Assembly (NCBI GenBank): GCA_002163975.1
Contig: CP019636.1
Span: 5,521,501 to 5,585,500, forward strand
Source of the DNA: Nostocales cyanobacterium HT-58-2
GTDB taxonomy: Bacteria; Cyanobacteriota; Cyanobacteriia; Cyanobacteriales; Nostocaceae
DNA: 64,000 bases
Direction: 5' to 3'
The position numbers and the translations under genes are program-made. The notes below the pieces were generated by a model. It saw only the letters and a program-made list of their open reading frames with translations, searched no databases and was not told the origin of the DNA. Below, piece after piece: positions 49,852 through 58,826 of the stretch (positions are counted from its first letter, which is position 1; the number at the start of each line of letters is the position of its first letter).

Positions 49852-51036
49852 CTAAAACACATCTGCTGGATCGGCAGCCTGTAGCTTCCGCATTGCCACT
49901 GCCCCAGAAAAGCTACACATCACCACGGTTATGATAAAAACAGTAATTGCACGGCTCAGTGTCATAGCAATAGGTAGCAAAGTTGCTGTGTATGTTAACT
50001 GGTAGAGGGCGATCGCAATCATAAATCCAGGGATATATCCTAATGCTGCCAACAACAATGCTTCTTGAAACAAAACACCGAGAAGATAGCCGTCACTGTA
50101 GCCCATTGCTTTCAAGGTGGCATACTCTGGTAAATGGTCGGAAACATCACTATAAAGAATCTGGTACACAATTACGATTCCCACAATAAATCCCACAATC
50201 ACACCAAGTCCAAAAATGAATCCAATTGTCCCTTGGCTTTCCCAGTAGTACTTTTCCACCGCTGCAAAACCTTCTGGTGTTAAAACTCGTACATCTGATG
50301 ACAACTGTTTGGCAAGTTGTGCCTGCACCTGGCTTGGATCAAAACCAGGTTTGAGTTGGATTAAACCGACTTCTATTTGATTGGGTTGACGTTCTGGAAA
50401 CAATTTCAAAAAGGTTGAATCACTCGTGATGATGTTACCATCAGCAGCAAATGAACTCCCAACGGTAAACAGCCCAGTGACTTGAATGTTCTGGTTATTA
50501 AGTTCTGTTTCCAGTGTTCCGTGCTTTTGCACAGCCTCGGCAATAGCCCCATACTCTGGACGTCCAGCACGGTCAAATAACACTCTATTCAAGAGTTTTA
50601 ACTGCGTTGCATTTTGCTTCACCTCTGGCAATCTCATGTTAGGGGCTTCTGGCTCAACTCCCCAGATTAGGATAGCGCGGTTAATCCGGGTTTCTGGATT
50701 TTTCCACTGTCCCGAACTAATGTAGACAGAACTAACCGACTTAACGCCTTCATGACCCAATGCTTGATAGAGTCGTTCTCTAGAAAAGCTTTTGACAGAA
50801 AAAAGGGTTTGAAATTGTGGATTAGTCATGACCAAATCTGCCTCCAGCGAGCGATGAGGCTTTGTGGCACTATCATAGAGTGCATCTTGAAAGCCTAATT
50901 GCACAAATATCAGCATATCTGCAAAGGCAATACCTGCCACTGCTACCATGAGACGAGTTTTTTCTTTCATCACCTGTCGCCATGCTAGCGGGGTTCTGCG
51001 AAACCATTTGCGAAACATAAATGATATACCCCACAT
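49852..51036 (-). CDS. devC: DevC-type ABC transporter permease
   Basis: A 394-aa permease of the FtsX/MacB type. One membrane helix near residue 30 (LMVAVAGIAFADMLIFVQLG), a large periplasmic domain, and three helices in the last 120 residues (TIGFIFGLGVIVGFIVGIVIVYQ, LLLAALGYIPGFMIAIALY, TVFIITVVMCSFSGAVAM). The family-specific PLAWRQVMKEKTR is at the N-terminus. It starts one base after the DUF2834 stop. With DevB and DevA it forms a periplasm-directed exporter. Confidence 0.85.
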   Translation of the reverse strand: MWGISFMFRKWFRRTPLAWRQVMKEKTRLMVAVAGIAFADMLIFVQLGFQDALYDSATKPHRSLEADLVMTNPQFQTLFSVKSFSRERLYQALGHEGVKSVSSVYISSGQWKNPETRINRAILIWGVEPEAPNMRLPEVKQNATQLKLLNRVLFDRAGRPEYGAIAEAVQKHGTLETELNNQNIQVTGLFTVGSSFAADGNIITSDSTFLKLFPERQPNQIEVGLIQLKPGFDPSQVQAQLAKQLSSDVRVLTPEGFAAVEKYYWESQGTIGFIFGLGVIVGFIVGIVIVYQILYSDVSDHLPEYATLKAMGYSDGYLLGVLFQEALLLAALGYIPGFMIAIALYQLTYTATLLPIAMTLSRAITVFIITVVMCSFSGAVAMRKLQAADPADVF

Positions 51037-51037
51037 T

Positions 51038-51373
51038 TCACGCTTTAAACTCTACGGCTGTTTCTTCAAGCTTGTGTTGTCGCATAAGGAGAAATAAAGG
51101 CAAGCCCAGGGAAACACCAACTAGCAAATTACTCGCAATATAAATCCACAAATTTTTCATTCCCTGACGTGAACCTTCCCAAAATACAAAAGTCCAAAGA
51201 ACCAACGATGAAACGATCACATCCATACCGAAAAATGCTGAAATTCGGTTGGCATAAAGTTCTTTTAGGAAAAGATTCACATCTAGTCCATTGTCTAGAA
51301 GAAAAGGGACAAATTGAGAGTAAGGTAAAACAGTCCCTAAAATGCAAAGAATAAAGTATATAGTTTTCAACAT
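51038..51373 (-). CDS. DUF2834 family membrane protein
   Basis: A 111-aa protein with membrane helices (IYFILCILGTVLPYSQFVPF, MDVIVSSLVLWTFVFW, IYIASNLLVGVSLGLPLFLLM) and the family pattern FFGMDVIVSS and SRQGMKN. Function unknown; found in many bacteria as a small integral membrane protein. It sits between the small gene at 51397 and devC with one base to devC, so it is part of the exporter operon. Confidence 0.8.
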   Translation of the reverse strand: MLKTIYFILCILGTVLPYSQFVPFLLDNGLDVNLFLKELYANRISAFFGMDVIVSSLVLWTFVFWEGSRQGMKNLWIYIASNLLVGVSLGLPLFLLMRQHKLEETAVEFKA

Positions 51374-51396
51374 TTTGACGCCTCTATTTGGTTAGT

Positions 51397-51588
51397 TTAA
51401 AAAAGCAGGTCATTCATGAGTGAGAAAATACCTGCAAAATTAATCTTGAAGTAAGCCATCAAAAAACGAATTTTTTCTCTATTTCTTTTGACACCGTTTG
51501 AGTAGGTGAGTCTATAAGCTGCAATTGCCAAGGTTGCCCAAGGATAAGTTTTCCTGAGAATTCTGATTCGGGAAGTTGTGTCAAGCAT
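51397..51588 (-). CDS. Small basic protein of unknown function at the head of the DUF2834-devC-devA operon
   Basis: The ATG at 51588 has AAGGAG ten bases upstream; an earlier GTG at 51615 lies before the AAGGAG. The 63-aa product is basic (LDTTSRIRILRKTYP, NGVKRNREKIRFLM) with a C-terminal hydrophobic stretch. Family not recognised. It lies 23 bases before the DUF2834 gene on the same strand and 36 bases after a candidate TetR operator, so it may be translated from the start of that transcript. The evidence is context and ribosome binding site only. Confidence 0.4.
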   Translation of the reverse strand: MLDTTSRIRILRKTYPWATLAIAAYRLTYSNGVKRNREKIRFLMAYFKINFAGIFSLMNDLLF

Positions 51589-51623
51589 CTGTACGAGTCT
51601 CCTTATAGTTGCCACACCAATCT

Positions 51624-51641
51624 ATACCGAACATTCGTTAT
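51624..51641. promoter_or_regulatory. Candidate TetR operator, copy 2
   Basis: ATACCGAACATTCGTTAT matches the copy at 53564-53581 in 15 of 18 positions, and both have the imperfect palindrome CGAAC..TTCG. It is in the 72-bp gap between devB and the small gene, so it may give the DUF2834-devC-devA genes their own TetR-controlled promoter. Confidence 0.6.
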
Positions 51642-51660
51642 ATTTGTTAGCAAAGAAAAT

Positions 51661-52944
51661 TTACAATTCAATTTCTGTCTGGACTTGCAAATTGGTTAAA
51701 CCTGCAACTTTCTTACTGTCTTCGGGTGTGAGGCGAATTTTTACCTCAACAACGCGCTTATCTAGGTTTTCTCCTGGCTGATTACTGAAAACATTTTGTT
51801 GGTTCACCTGCAAGCCAATCTGTGAAACAACTCCCTGCAGTTCTCCGTTGAATGCTTGACCTGTCACAACTGCTTTTTGTCCAGTTTTCACTTTACCAAT
51901 ATCTGATTGATAGACTTCTGCGACAGCAACCATTGGATTTGTTTGCGCTAAATCTGCAATACCAGAGTCACTCATCTTTTCTCCAACTCGTGTATGAATT
52001 TTGAGGATTTGTCCTGTGACTGGTGCCTTGATATAAGCTTGTTCTAAATCAGTTTGTGCACGTTTGACAGATGCTACAGCATTATCAACTTCGGCTTGCG
52101 CCGCTTGCACATCCACAGGGCGAACTTCAGCAATCCTGTCGAGAGTGGCGTTGGCTTCTCTGATTTGTTTGCTCCCCGTCACATTAATTCTTTGTAGTGC
52201 AACTTTCGCTTCACGAATTTGTTTGCTACTAGTGGCATTAATTCTGCTGAGGACGGCTTTGGCTTCGTTAAGTTGCTGTTGTGCAGTTTCTAAACTCAAG
52301 CGCTTGCTATCAAATGAGGAACCAGAAGTTGCTCCTTCTTTGTATAACTGCTGATAGCGCTGATATTCGGCTTGGGCATTGTTAAGTTCTGCTTGAATTT
52401 TGCGAATTGTTGCTTGTTGTGCCGCTTTGTCGCCTTCCCACTGCGCTTCTAGTCGGGCGATCGCTTCTTCTTGGGCGACTCTATCGCTTTGTAACTGTGC
52501 CTGCAATCTCTCTATACTTGCTTTTTGAGCAACAATTTCTCCAGTTTTCGCCCCTGCTTTTACCTGTGCGAGTTTGGCTTGAGCCATTTTGACTTGCTCT
52601 TGTGCTTGTCTAAGGGCGTCTTGTAGTTTATCTCGTGAATCGAGAATTGCCACAACTTGTCCGGTTTTTACTTGTTCACCTTCTTTAACAAGTAGTTGAG
52701 CAATGCGATCGCCATCCAACGCCAAAGGTGCAGACAGTTTAATCACCTCGGCTTCCGGCTCTAGTCGTCCCAATGCTGTCACTTTTTTCCTTACGGGAGC
52801 AGTTTCCACTTGAGGTGCGGGTTTTTGACTAACCATCCCAGACTGAGAAATACCATAAAAAATTATTCCACCTGTGATTGTAGTCGCGGCGGCGACTAGC
52901 CCAATTAACCATCGATTTGTTGGTGATAATACTTTGAGAGTCAT
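51661..52944 (-). CDS. devB: DevB-type HlyD-like membrane fusion protein
   Basis: A 427-aa adaptor protein. The N-terminal membrane helix is WLIGLVAAATTITGGIIFYGI; the biotinyl-lipoyl-like half follows (GRLEPEAEVIKLSAP, KTGQVVAILDS), then a very long alpha-hairpin (about residues 115-285, with many QAQ and AKLAQV repeats), then the second lipoyl half (IKAPVTGQILKIHTRVGEKM) and a beta barrel (GKVKTGQKAVVTG). It links DevCA in the inner membrane to a TolC-like outer-membrane channel. It starts 11 bases after tetR. Confidence 0.88.
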   Translation of the reverse strand: MTLKVLSPTNRWLIGLVAAATTITGGIIFYGISQSGMVSQKPAPQVETAPVRKKVTALGRLEPEAEVIKLSAPLALDGDRIAQLLVKEGEQVKTGQVVAILDSRDKLQDALRQAQEQVKMAQAKLAQVKAGAKTGEIVAQKASIERLQAQLQSDRVAQEEAIARLEAQWEGDKAAQQATIRKIQAELNNAQAEYQRYQQLYKEGATSGSSFDSKRLSLETAQQQLNEAKAVLSRINATSSKQIREAKVALQRINVTGSKQIREANATLDRIAEVRPVDVQAAQAEVDNAVASVKRAQTDLEQAYIKAPVTGQILKIHTRVGEKMSDSGIADLAQTNPMVAVAEVYQSDIGKVKTGQKAVVTGQAFNGELQGVVSQIGLQVNQQNVFSNQPGENLDKRVVEVKIRLTPEDSKKVAGLTNLQVQTEIEL

Positions 52945-52955
52945 ATTCTTTACAA

Positions 52956-53549
52956 TTAGCCGTTAGAAGTTTGATTTGCTTGTTGTTTTTCTAAATATGC
53001 TGTTAATATCTTGCCTAACAAGGCACATTGTTCAGTAATAGAAACTGCTTCATTATTCATAAGCCGTTCAAGAATTAAGCCATCAATCAGACTCAAAATA
53101 AACCAAGCGAGTTTTGGGTCTTGAACGCCCAAAATATCAGACACTACCTTTTCATATCGATCCGTTGCACGTTTAAATGCAACACTATCCTTGAAATCTT
53201 TAGAGTCTTGATGCTGACAAAAATCAACCTGTAAATAAAACCATTTAATGTAATAATCTTCGTTTTTAGCCAAAAATTTCCCTAGAGCTTCCATACGTTC
53301 CTGCAAAGATTGCATTCCCGCCAACTCAGCCCTTGCCATCAATATATCTTGCTCACATATCTCTTCCATCAATTGTTCAAATAACGCCTTTTTACTAGGA
53401 AAATAGTGATACAGCGTCCCCGTAGAAACACTTAAGCCTTCCGCTATTTGGCGCATCGTAATTGCGGAGTAGCCTTTCTGGGCAAATAAATCAAAGCACT
53501 TACTGAGCAGTTCTTTGCGATATAGGTCATGGTCAACGATTTTCGGCAT
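52956..53549 (-). CDS. TetR-family regulator of the DevBCA-type exporter
   Basis: A 197-aa repressor. Residues about 10-55 are the TetR helix-turn-helix: LLSKCFDLFAQKGYSAITMRQIAEGLSVSTGTLYHYFPSKKALFEQLM. The C-terminal ligand-binding domain is helical and not recognised. It is directly upstream of devB in one operon, and a candidate operator lies 15 bases upstream of its start. It would sense a toxic or internal compound and open the exporter. Confidence 0.88.
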   Translation of the reverse strand: MPKIVDHDLYRKELLSKCFDLFAQKGYSAITMRQIAEGLSVSTGTLYHYFPSKKALFEQLMEEICEQDILMARAELAGMQSLQERMEALGKFLAKNEDYYIKWFYLQVDFCQHQDSKDFKDSVAFKRATDRYEKVVSDILGVQDPKLAWFILSLIDGLILERLMNNEAVSITEQCALLGKILTAYLEKQQANQTSNG

Positions 53550-53563
53550 TTTTGAGGAATTTT

Positions 53564-53581
53564 ATATCGAACGCTCGTTAT
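53564..53581. promoter_or_regulatory. Candidate TetR operator, copy 1
   Basis: ATATCGAACGCTCGTTAT lies 15 bases upstream of the tetR start and between tetR and the divergent TspO-like gene. It has the same core as the second copy at 51624-51641 and is an imperfect palindrome (AACG-AGCG-TTCG). Confidence 0.6.
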
Positions 53582-53674
53582 TTAACTTTACTATCGTTGT
53601 TTTTGGGTTGTCAAGCTCCAAAATGGAGTTACAAAATATATTGAAGAAACTCTATAACTGGTGCAATCTGACCT

Positions 53675-54463
53675 ATGCGGCAGTCCAATTCTACATTTGA
53701 CCAAGATTTCTTACGGCAGCTTGTTACCCTTTGTGCAATCATCACTGCTTTTGTGGTCAACGTCCTGTCAAACATCTTTCCCTTGAATGGACTCAGCATT
53801 GGTGCAATTTCTAACACTTTATTCAAAAATGTACAGATTATTCCTGCGAATTACGCCTTTGCTATTTGGGGATTGATTTACCTTGGTTTATTTGCTTTTG
53901 GAATTTATCAAGTTCTGCCAAACCAGAGACATGATCCCGATTTGCGTAAAATAGGCTATTTTCTGGTGATTGCTTGTTTAGCACAATGTATTTGGGTTTA
54001 CCTCTTCCTTTCCCGGCTTTTTTCACTTTCTGTCGTCGCAATGCTAGGAATTCTGTTGCCCTTGATTGTGACATATGTACGGTTAGGAATTGGCACAAAC
54101 TCTGTCTCTCGGATGAAGAAGTGGTATGTCCATATTCCTATCAGCATTTACTTAGCATGGATTAGTGTAGCCACTATCGTTAATGTGGCGTGTGCGTTAT
54201 ATTTTGCGGGTTGGAACAGTTGGAAGATTTCTGCCGAAATTTGGACACTGGTGATGTTGTTAGTCGCAACCGCACTTGCTGCAATCATTGCTGTTGGACA
54301 CAGAAACATTGCTCATACAGGAGTAACGGTTTGGGCTTTGATTGCGATCGCCATAAAACAGTGGGACAACCCAATGCTAAGGATAGTCGCTTTGGTATGT
54401 GCAATTGCCCTTATCTTGCTCATTTTTATCAAAAGGTGGCAGACTCAGCTTTTGAACGGTTAA
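53675..54463 (+). CDS. Tryptophan-rich sensory protein (TspO-like) membrane protein
   Basis: A 262-aa membrane protein with six to seven predicted helices. IIPANYAFAIWGLIYLGLFAFGIYQVLP is a family hallmark, and YLAWISVATIVNVACALYFAGW is a later conserved helix. Cyanobacterial members are named tryptophan-rich sensory proteins and are distantly related to TspO/MBR. The ligand is unknown. It is divergent from tetR and shares its candidate operator region, so TetR may also control it. Confidence 0.75.
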   Translation: MRQSNSTFDQDFLRQLVTLCAIITAFVVNVLSNIFPLNGLSIGAISNTLFKNVQIIPANYAFAIWGLIYLGLFAFGIYQVLPNQRHDPDLRKIGYFLVIACLAQCIWVYLFLSRLFSLSVVAMLGILLPLIVTYVRLGIGTNSVSRMKKWYVHIPISIYLAWISVATIVNVACALYFAGWNSWKISAEIWTLVMLLVATALAAIIAVGHRNIAHTGVTVWALIAIAIKQWDNPMLRIVALVCAIALILLIFIKRWQTQLLNG

Positions 54464-54686
54464 TAGATGCAGAAACCTGCAAACAAGCTATTGTTTGACG
54501 CACAATGAGGGTTTTGGCAGATTTTGCTCACAATTGGTGATGATATTTTTTATAGTCTGCTAGATATTTGTAAGGCTTTGAAAAGAATTGTATTTGTTCG
54601 AGAACTAGCACCTTTTTATGTTTCTATACTAGAAATTAATTTCATCTTATTTCCATCGTTTGCATATTGCACGAGGAGGTCCCAAA

Positions 54687-54887
54687 ATGGTTCACACTTA
54701 CGAGGTATTGGTTGATATCAGAATATTTCCTGACCAGACAAACAGTACCTTTAAAAGCGGGACGACACGATACGAGATCGACGCAGAGACAAAAGAAAAA
54801 GCCGATGGTATGGCACGAGTCCAGGCGAGAAGTGACAATCCAAGAGGCACCGAATATGACGTTAGGGTAACAAGGCTACTCAGGTAA
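54687..54887 (+). CDS. Small hypothetical protein
   Basis: The ATG at 54687 has GAGGAGG seven bases upstream, which decides the start over an earlier in-frame ATG. The 66-aa product (TYEVLVDIRIFPDQ, TRYEIDAETKEKADGMARVQARS, YDVRVTRLLR) has a beta-alpha-beta pattern. Family not recognised. It stands alone on the plus strand. Confidence 0.6.
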   Translation: MVHTYEVLVDIRIFPDQTNSTFKSGTTRYEIDAETKEKADGMARVQARSDNPRGTEYDVRVTRLLR

Positions 54888-55658
54888 AGCGAACATTAGA
54901 TGGAACGGCAGAGTTCGTCGTTCCCCTCATCATTTATCTTACGCTTTGTGGCGATGTCGGCTCTAACGCTTTGTTGTGTTGTGCTTTAGTAAATGAGCCA
55001 AGGTCTAATATTATATAGTCCGTGTGAAGTTAAACGCGCTCACGGCTGCTAGTCTTGTACATACTGCTCCAGCTAATCTTTGGCTTACTAGGACACTACA
55101 GTTTTTACAACACAACTGTAATATGAGTTTTTGATTCTTGGTGAAGCAAACTCTCTAGTTGAAAGTATGCCGCATCAGGCAACCAGTGATAAAGGGCTGC
55201 CATCGCTTTCTAAATCTAAATATTTATAAAATCATGTAAAATGTTATCGATAGGATTTGCCAAAATCCAAATTGTGGCTAGAAATATGTCTTTTTTTGCA
55301 GGTTATGATATCTCTTTCGCGAGGTGGCTAGAAATGAGACATCATCGTTTCATTGGTCATCAATTTTAGGTTAGGCATTTCTATGTGTGATCTCATCTGA
55401 GAATCTTAGGTCTGTTGCATCACGACAATACCTTATAGAGGATAGCACGTCAGCCTATTGTTTGGCTACTAATTGCATTTTAAAAATGAATAGACCTTGG
55501 TAGTGTACTTGAATAATTTAACAATCAAAGATAATTGAATATACTTAAAATAGAATTATTAATCTGGAGCATTAAACCCTTGAGGAGAGGCAAGAAAGCT
55601 AATGAGTGAAAAGCCAATCATGTAAGGGTTTTAGACATACTTTGCCTCATGTTGCAGG
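54888..55658. other. 771-bp gap upstream of the photoreceptor gene
   Basis: No gene is supported. It has a 12-bp direct repeat GTGGCTAGAAAT at 55274 and 55324, and a GGAG with ATG at 55602 opening only a seven-codon frame (MSEKPIM). That peptide could be the remains of an earlier start of the downstream gene. The promoter of the photoreceptor lies here. Confidence 0.45.
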
Positions 55659-58600
55659 GTGTCTAAATTTCCCCATACTTGTAAGCAAGCGCACTCCTAC
55701 ACTAAAGCCCCAGATAGAATCAGGACAAGGTTGCAACTTTTTGAATCTACCGCAAACTCAACAGCAATCCAAGAGGTGCATTACCCTACCTCCCCGGTTG
55801 GTCAACTCAATGTAGCAACCGAATATAGTCCTCCATCAGTTTTTGCAGCAAAACCAGATTTTTCGTTTATGACTCAGCCTTCTTCTCAAAAGCAAGCCGA
55901 GCAAAAATTTAATCAGCCACAAAGGCTTCAAGAGCTTTCTCGTCCTCAACAGCAGGGGCGACAAGTAGGGAGCTTGAAGACCAAGGCAATAGCTTGGGCA
56001 TGTGCTGTCAGTATGCTCCCCGTGCTGGCATTAGGGACAGCCACTTACTACCTTGGGAGCCAGTTAATTGCCAAACAAATTTCGCAAGATAGACGAGTAG
56101 GTACCACAGGTCCAGCAGAAACTGAACTGACACTACAAACACAACTGCCACTGGTGTTAATTGGAACAGGAGTGACGGCAATTTTGGCAGGTGCGATCGC
56201 GGCAATTTTTGCTAATCGTGCTATTCGACCAGTCCTGAACGCTGCTTCCGTCTCTACCACTATGGTAGACAGGTTACGTCGAGAGAGTGTGGAGACTCGC
56301 GCTGCCATGGCGCAAAGCGATCGCGCTAGCAAAAATGAGCTGGTTATCCTAGAAAAAAACCTCAGCTTCATCAAACAACAGCTTCCGGATTTGCTGTGGA
56401 AACAAGAAGCTGAAGTTGAGCGATCCCAGGTGTTGATGAGGATTAGCCGGCGCATTCGAGAATCGCTCAATCAAGAAGATGTCTTCAAAACCACCGTTGA
56501 AGAGGTACGCAAAGCTTTAAGAATTGACCGTGTAGTTATCTTTCGTTTCGATTCTGACTGGAATGGAACCTTTATAGAAGAATCAGTGGCATCCGGTTTG
56601 CCAAAAACGTTGTGGACAACAATCTCAGACCCATGTTTCAAGGGAGGGTATGTCGAACAATACCGAAATGGACGCGTTCGTGCTATTGATGATATTTATC
56701 AAGCTCATCTGAGTGATTGTCATATTGGGTTACTAGAGCGATTTGCTGTCAAAGCAAATTTAATAGCGCCCATTCTCAAAGATGACCGTCTCTTTGGCTT
56801 ATTGATTGCCCATCAGTGTTCTGGACCTCGCTTTTGGCAGCAGACAGAGATTGATTTTTGTGCCCAGATAGCGACACAAGTAGGATACGCTCTTGACTAT
56901 GCTAGGTTGCTAGAACGGATAGATACCAAAGCCGATCAAGCTCAGGTCTTTATAGACATAACTCGCCGCATTCGGAAATCGCTCAACGAAGAGGATGTGC
57001 TCAAAAGTACCGTTGACGAAGTTCGCAAAGCACTTAGTGCTGACCGAGTGGTTGTTTATGGCTTTGACTCGGACTGGTATGGAACTGTGATTGCAGAATC
57101 TGTGATCCCAGGTTTTCCCAAAGCATTGCGAGCCACAATCAAAGACCCTTGTTTTGTTGAGGGCTATGTAGAAGAGTACCAAGCAGGTCGAGTACAAGCG
57201 ACCAACAATATTTATGAAGCTGGTTTGAGTGATTGTTATCTGAGCCAACTCGAACCGTTTGCTGTCAAGGCAAATTTGGTAGCGCCCATTCTCAAAGATG
57301 ACCAGCTCTTTGGCTTATTGATTGCGCATCAGTGTTCTGGACCTCGTGATTGGCAGCAGTCTGAAATTGATCTGGTGACTCAGATAGCTATGCAAGTGGG
57401 GTTTGCTCTCGACCATGCCAGGCTTCTTCAACGAATCGATGCTGAAGGAGTGCGAGCTCAATTACTTGTGGATATGACCCGTCGCATTCGGGAATCGCTC
57501 AAAGAAGACGATGTCCTCAAAACCACTGTTGACGAAGTTCGCAAAGCAATGAGTGCTGACCGAGTCATTGTTTATGGCTTTGACTCAGACTGGTATGGAA
57601 CTGTGATTGCAGAATCAGTGGTCCCAGGTTTTCCCAAAGCATTGCGAGCTAGAATCAAGGACCCTTGTTTTGCCGAGAACTATGTGGAAAAATACCAAGC
57701 AGGTCGAGTGCAAGCAACAAACGATATTTATGAAGCAGGTTTAAGTCATTGTCATCTCAGTCAACTCGAACCATTTGCTGTCAAGGCAAATTTGGTAGCG
57801 CCCATTCTCAAAGATGACCAGCTCTTTGGCTTATTGATTGCGCATCAGTGTTCCGGACCTCGTGATTGGCAGCGGTCTGAAGTTGATTTGTTCACCCAAA
57901 TAGCTATGCAAGTGGGGTTTGCTCTCGACCATGCCAGACTCCTGTCTCAAGTAGAGCAGGCGTACTATTCTGCTGAAACGACCTCTGACGAGCAGCGTCA
58001 ACAAAAAGAAGAAATCCAACGTCAGGTGTTAGAACTGCTTAGAGGAAGTGAAACAGTTGTCCAAACCCTTTCAACAGACGCTCTCAATCAAATGGAGTCT
58101 GTTACAGCTGCCTACAATCAAATTCAAACGTTAGCTGATTCGGCTATGAGAATCCTGATTTGTGCCCAACAAGCAGAACTCCAGGAGCAGAGGCTAAGCC
58201 AGTTAGTACAGGATGGACATGAGTCTATCAACCCAATTTTACAAAGATTCGATGCTATCCAAGTCATTGTTACCGAAGCGATCGAGAAGGTCAAACGTCT
58301 AGACCAACCTTCCCAAAAGCTCTCCCAGGTCGTCAGCCTCATCAGTAGTGTTGCCTCCCAAATCAAAGTTCAAGCCATGAATACGGCACTCGAAGCAAGT
58401 CGCACTGGAGAAGCTGGTCAAAAAGTTGCTTTGTTTTCTGACAAAGTCCTTTCCCAAGTGCATCAATTGAATGCGAGTATTACAGAAATAGAATCATTCG
58501 TTGCAAAAACTCAGACAGAAGCCAATGAAGCTATTGTTGCTATGGAGTCCGGGGCAGAACAAGCAATGAGCGGGATTGAGTTGGTGACAGAAACTCAGCA

Positions 58601-58826
58601 GAAGCTCTATCAGATTGTCACGACAAGTGAGCAAATGAAAAAACTCGTTGAGGAGATTGCTCAGATTGCTCCTGTCCAAGCCAAAGCTTCAACTTCTGCA
58701 AGCCAATCTGTTCTGGAAGTTGCGAATACTGCCAGCAAGACTTCAGAACAAGTCATGGCAGTGGCTAAGTCCCTGGATAAGTTGTCAACACTTGAAGATT
58801 TGCAGGAGGGTAGTGAGTTTGAATAG
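55659..58826 (+). CDS. Chemoreceptor-like protein with three tandem DXCF cyanobacteriochrome GAF domains
   Basis: A 1055-aa protein from a GTG at 55659; ATG 55869 (residue 71) is a possible later start. Two membrane helices (about 107-133 and 163-187) flank a short loop. Three GAF domains of 172 residues follow (about 255-425, 427-597, 599-769). Each has the D-P-C-F motif (Cys326, Cys498, Cys670) and, exactly 28 residues on, a Cys followed by His or Tyr (Cys354, Cys526, Cys698), the two bilin-binding cysteines of DXCF-type cyanobacteriochromes. The C-terminal 240 residues are a divergent chemoreceptor signalling domain (MNTALEASRTGEAGQ). It probably senses blue/green light for phototaxis, as PixJ-type proteins do. 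No CheA/CheW genes are in the window. Confidence 0.8.
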   Translation: MSKFPHTCKQAHSYTKAPDRIRTRLQLFESTANSTAIQEVHYPTSPVGQLNVATEYSPPSVFAAKPDFSFMTQPSSQKQAEQKFNQPQRLQELSRPQQQGRQVGSLKTKAIAWACAVSMLPVLALGTATYYLGSQLIAKQISQDRRVGTTGPAETELTLQTQLPLVLIGTGVTAILAGAIAAIFANRAIRPVLNAASVSTTMVDRLRRESVETRAAMAQSDRASKNELVILEKNLSFIKQQLPDLLWKQEAEVERSQVLMRISRRIRESLNQEDVFKTTVEEVRKALRIDRVVIFRFDSDWNGTFIEESVASGLPKTLWTTISDPCFKGGYVEQYRNGRVRAIDDIYQAHLSDCHIGLLERFAVKANLIAPILKDDRLFGLLIAHQCSGPRFWQQTEIDFCAQIATQVGYALDYARLLERIDTKADQAQVFIDITRRIRKSLNEEDVLKSTVDEVRKALSADRVVVYGFDSDWYGTVIAESVIPGFPKALRATIKDPCFVEGYVEEYQAGRVQATNNIYEAGLSDCYLSQLEPFAVKANLVAPILKDDQLFGLLIAHQCSGPRDWQQSEIDLVTQIAMQVGFALDHARLLQRIDAEGVRAQLLVDMTRRIRESLKEDDVLKTTVDEVRKAMSADRVIVYGFDSDWYGTVIAESVVPGFPKALRARIKDPCFAENYVEKYQAGRVQATNDIYEAGLSHCHLSQLEPFAVKANLVAPILKDDQLFGLLIAHQCSGPRDWQRSEVDLFTQIAMQVGFALDHARLLSQVEQAYYSAETTSDEQRQQKEEIQRQVLELLRGSETVVQTLSTDALNQMESVTAAYNQIQTLADSAMRILICAQQAELQEQRLSQLVQDGHESINPILQRFDAIQVIVTEAIEKVKRLDQPSQKLSQVVSLISSVASQIKVQAMNTALEASRTGEAGQKVALFSDKVLSQVHQLNASITEIESFVAKTQTEANEAIVAMESGAEQAMSGIELVTETQQKLYQIVTTSEQMKKLVEEIAQIAPVQAKASTSASQSVLEVANTASKTSEQVMAVAKSLDKLSTLEDLQEGSEFE

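Noticed and set aside
49071..53549. Assignment of the DevBCA-type genes as the heterocyst glycolipid exporter
   Set aside because: No heterocyst glycolipid synthesis genes are nearby and a TetR regulator heads the locus, which fits a paralogous exporter better.
56048..56470. 140-codon minus-strand frame inside the photoreceptor gene
   Set aside because: It is the shadow of a long, biased coding region and overlaps the membrane segment entirely.
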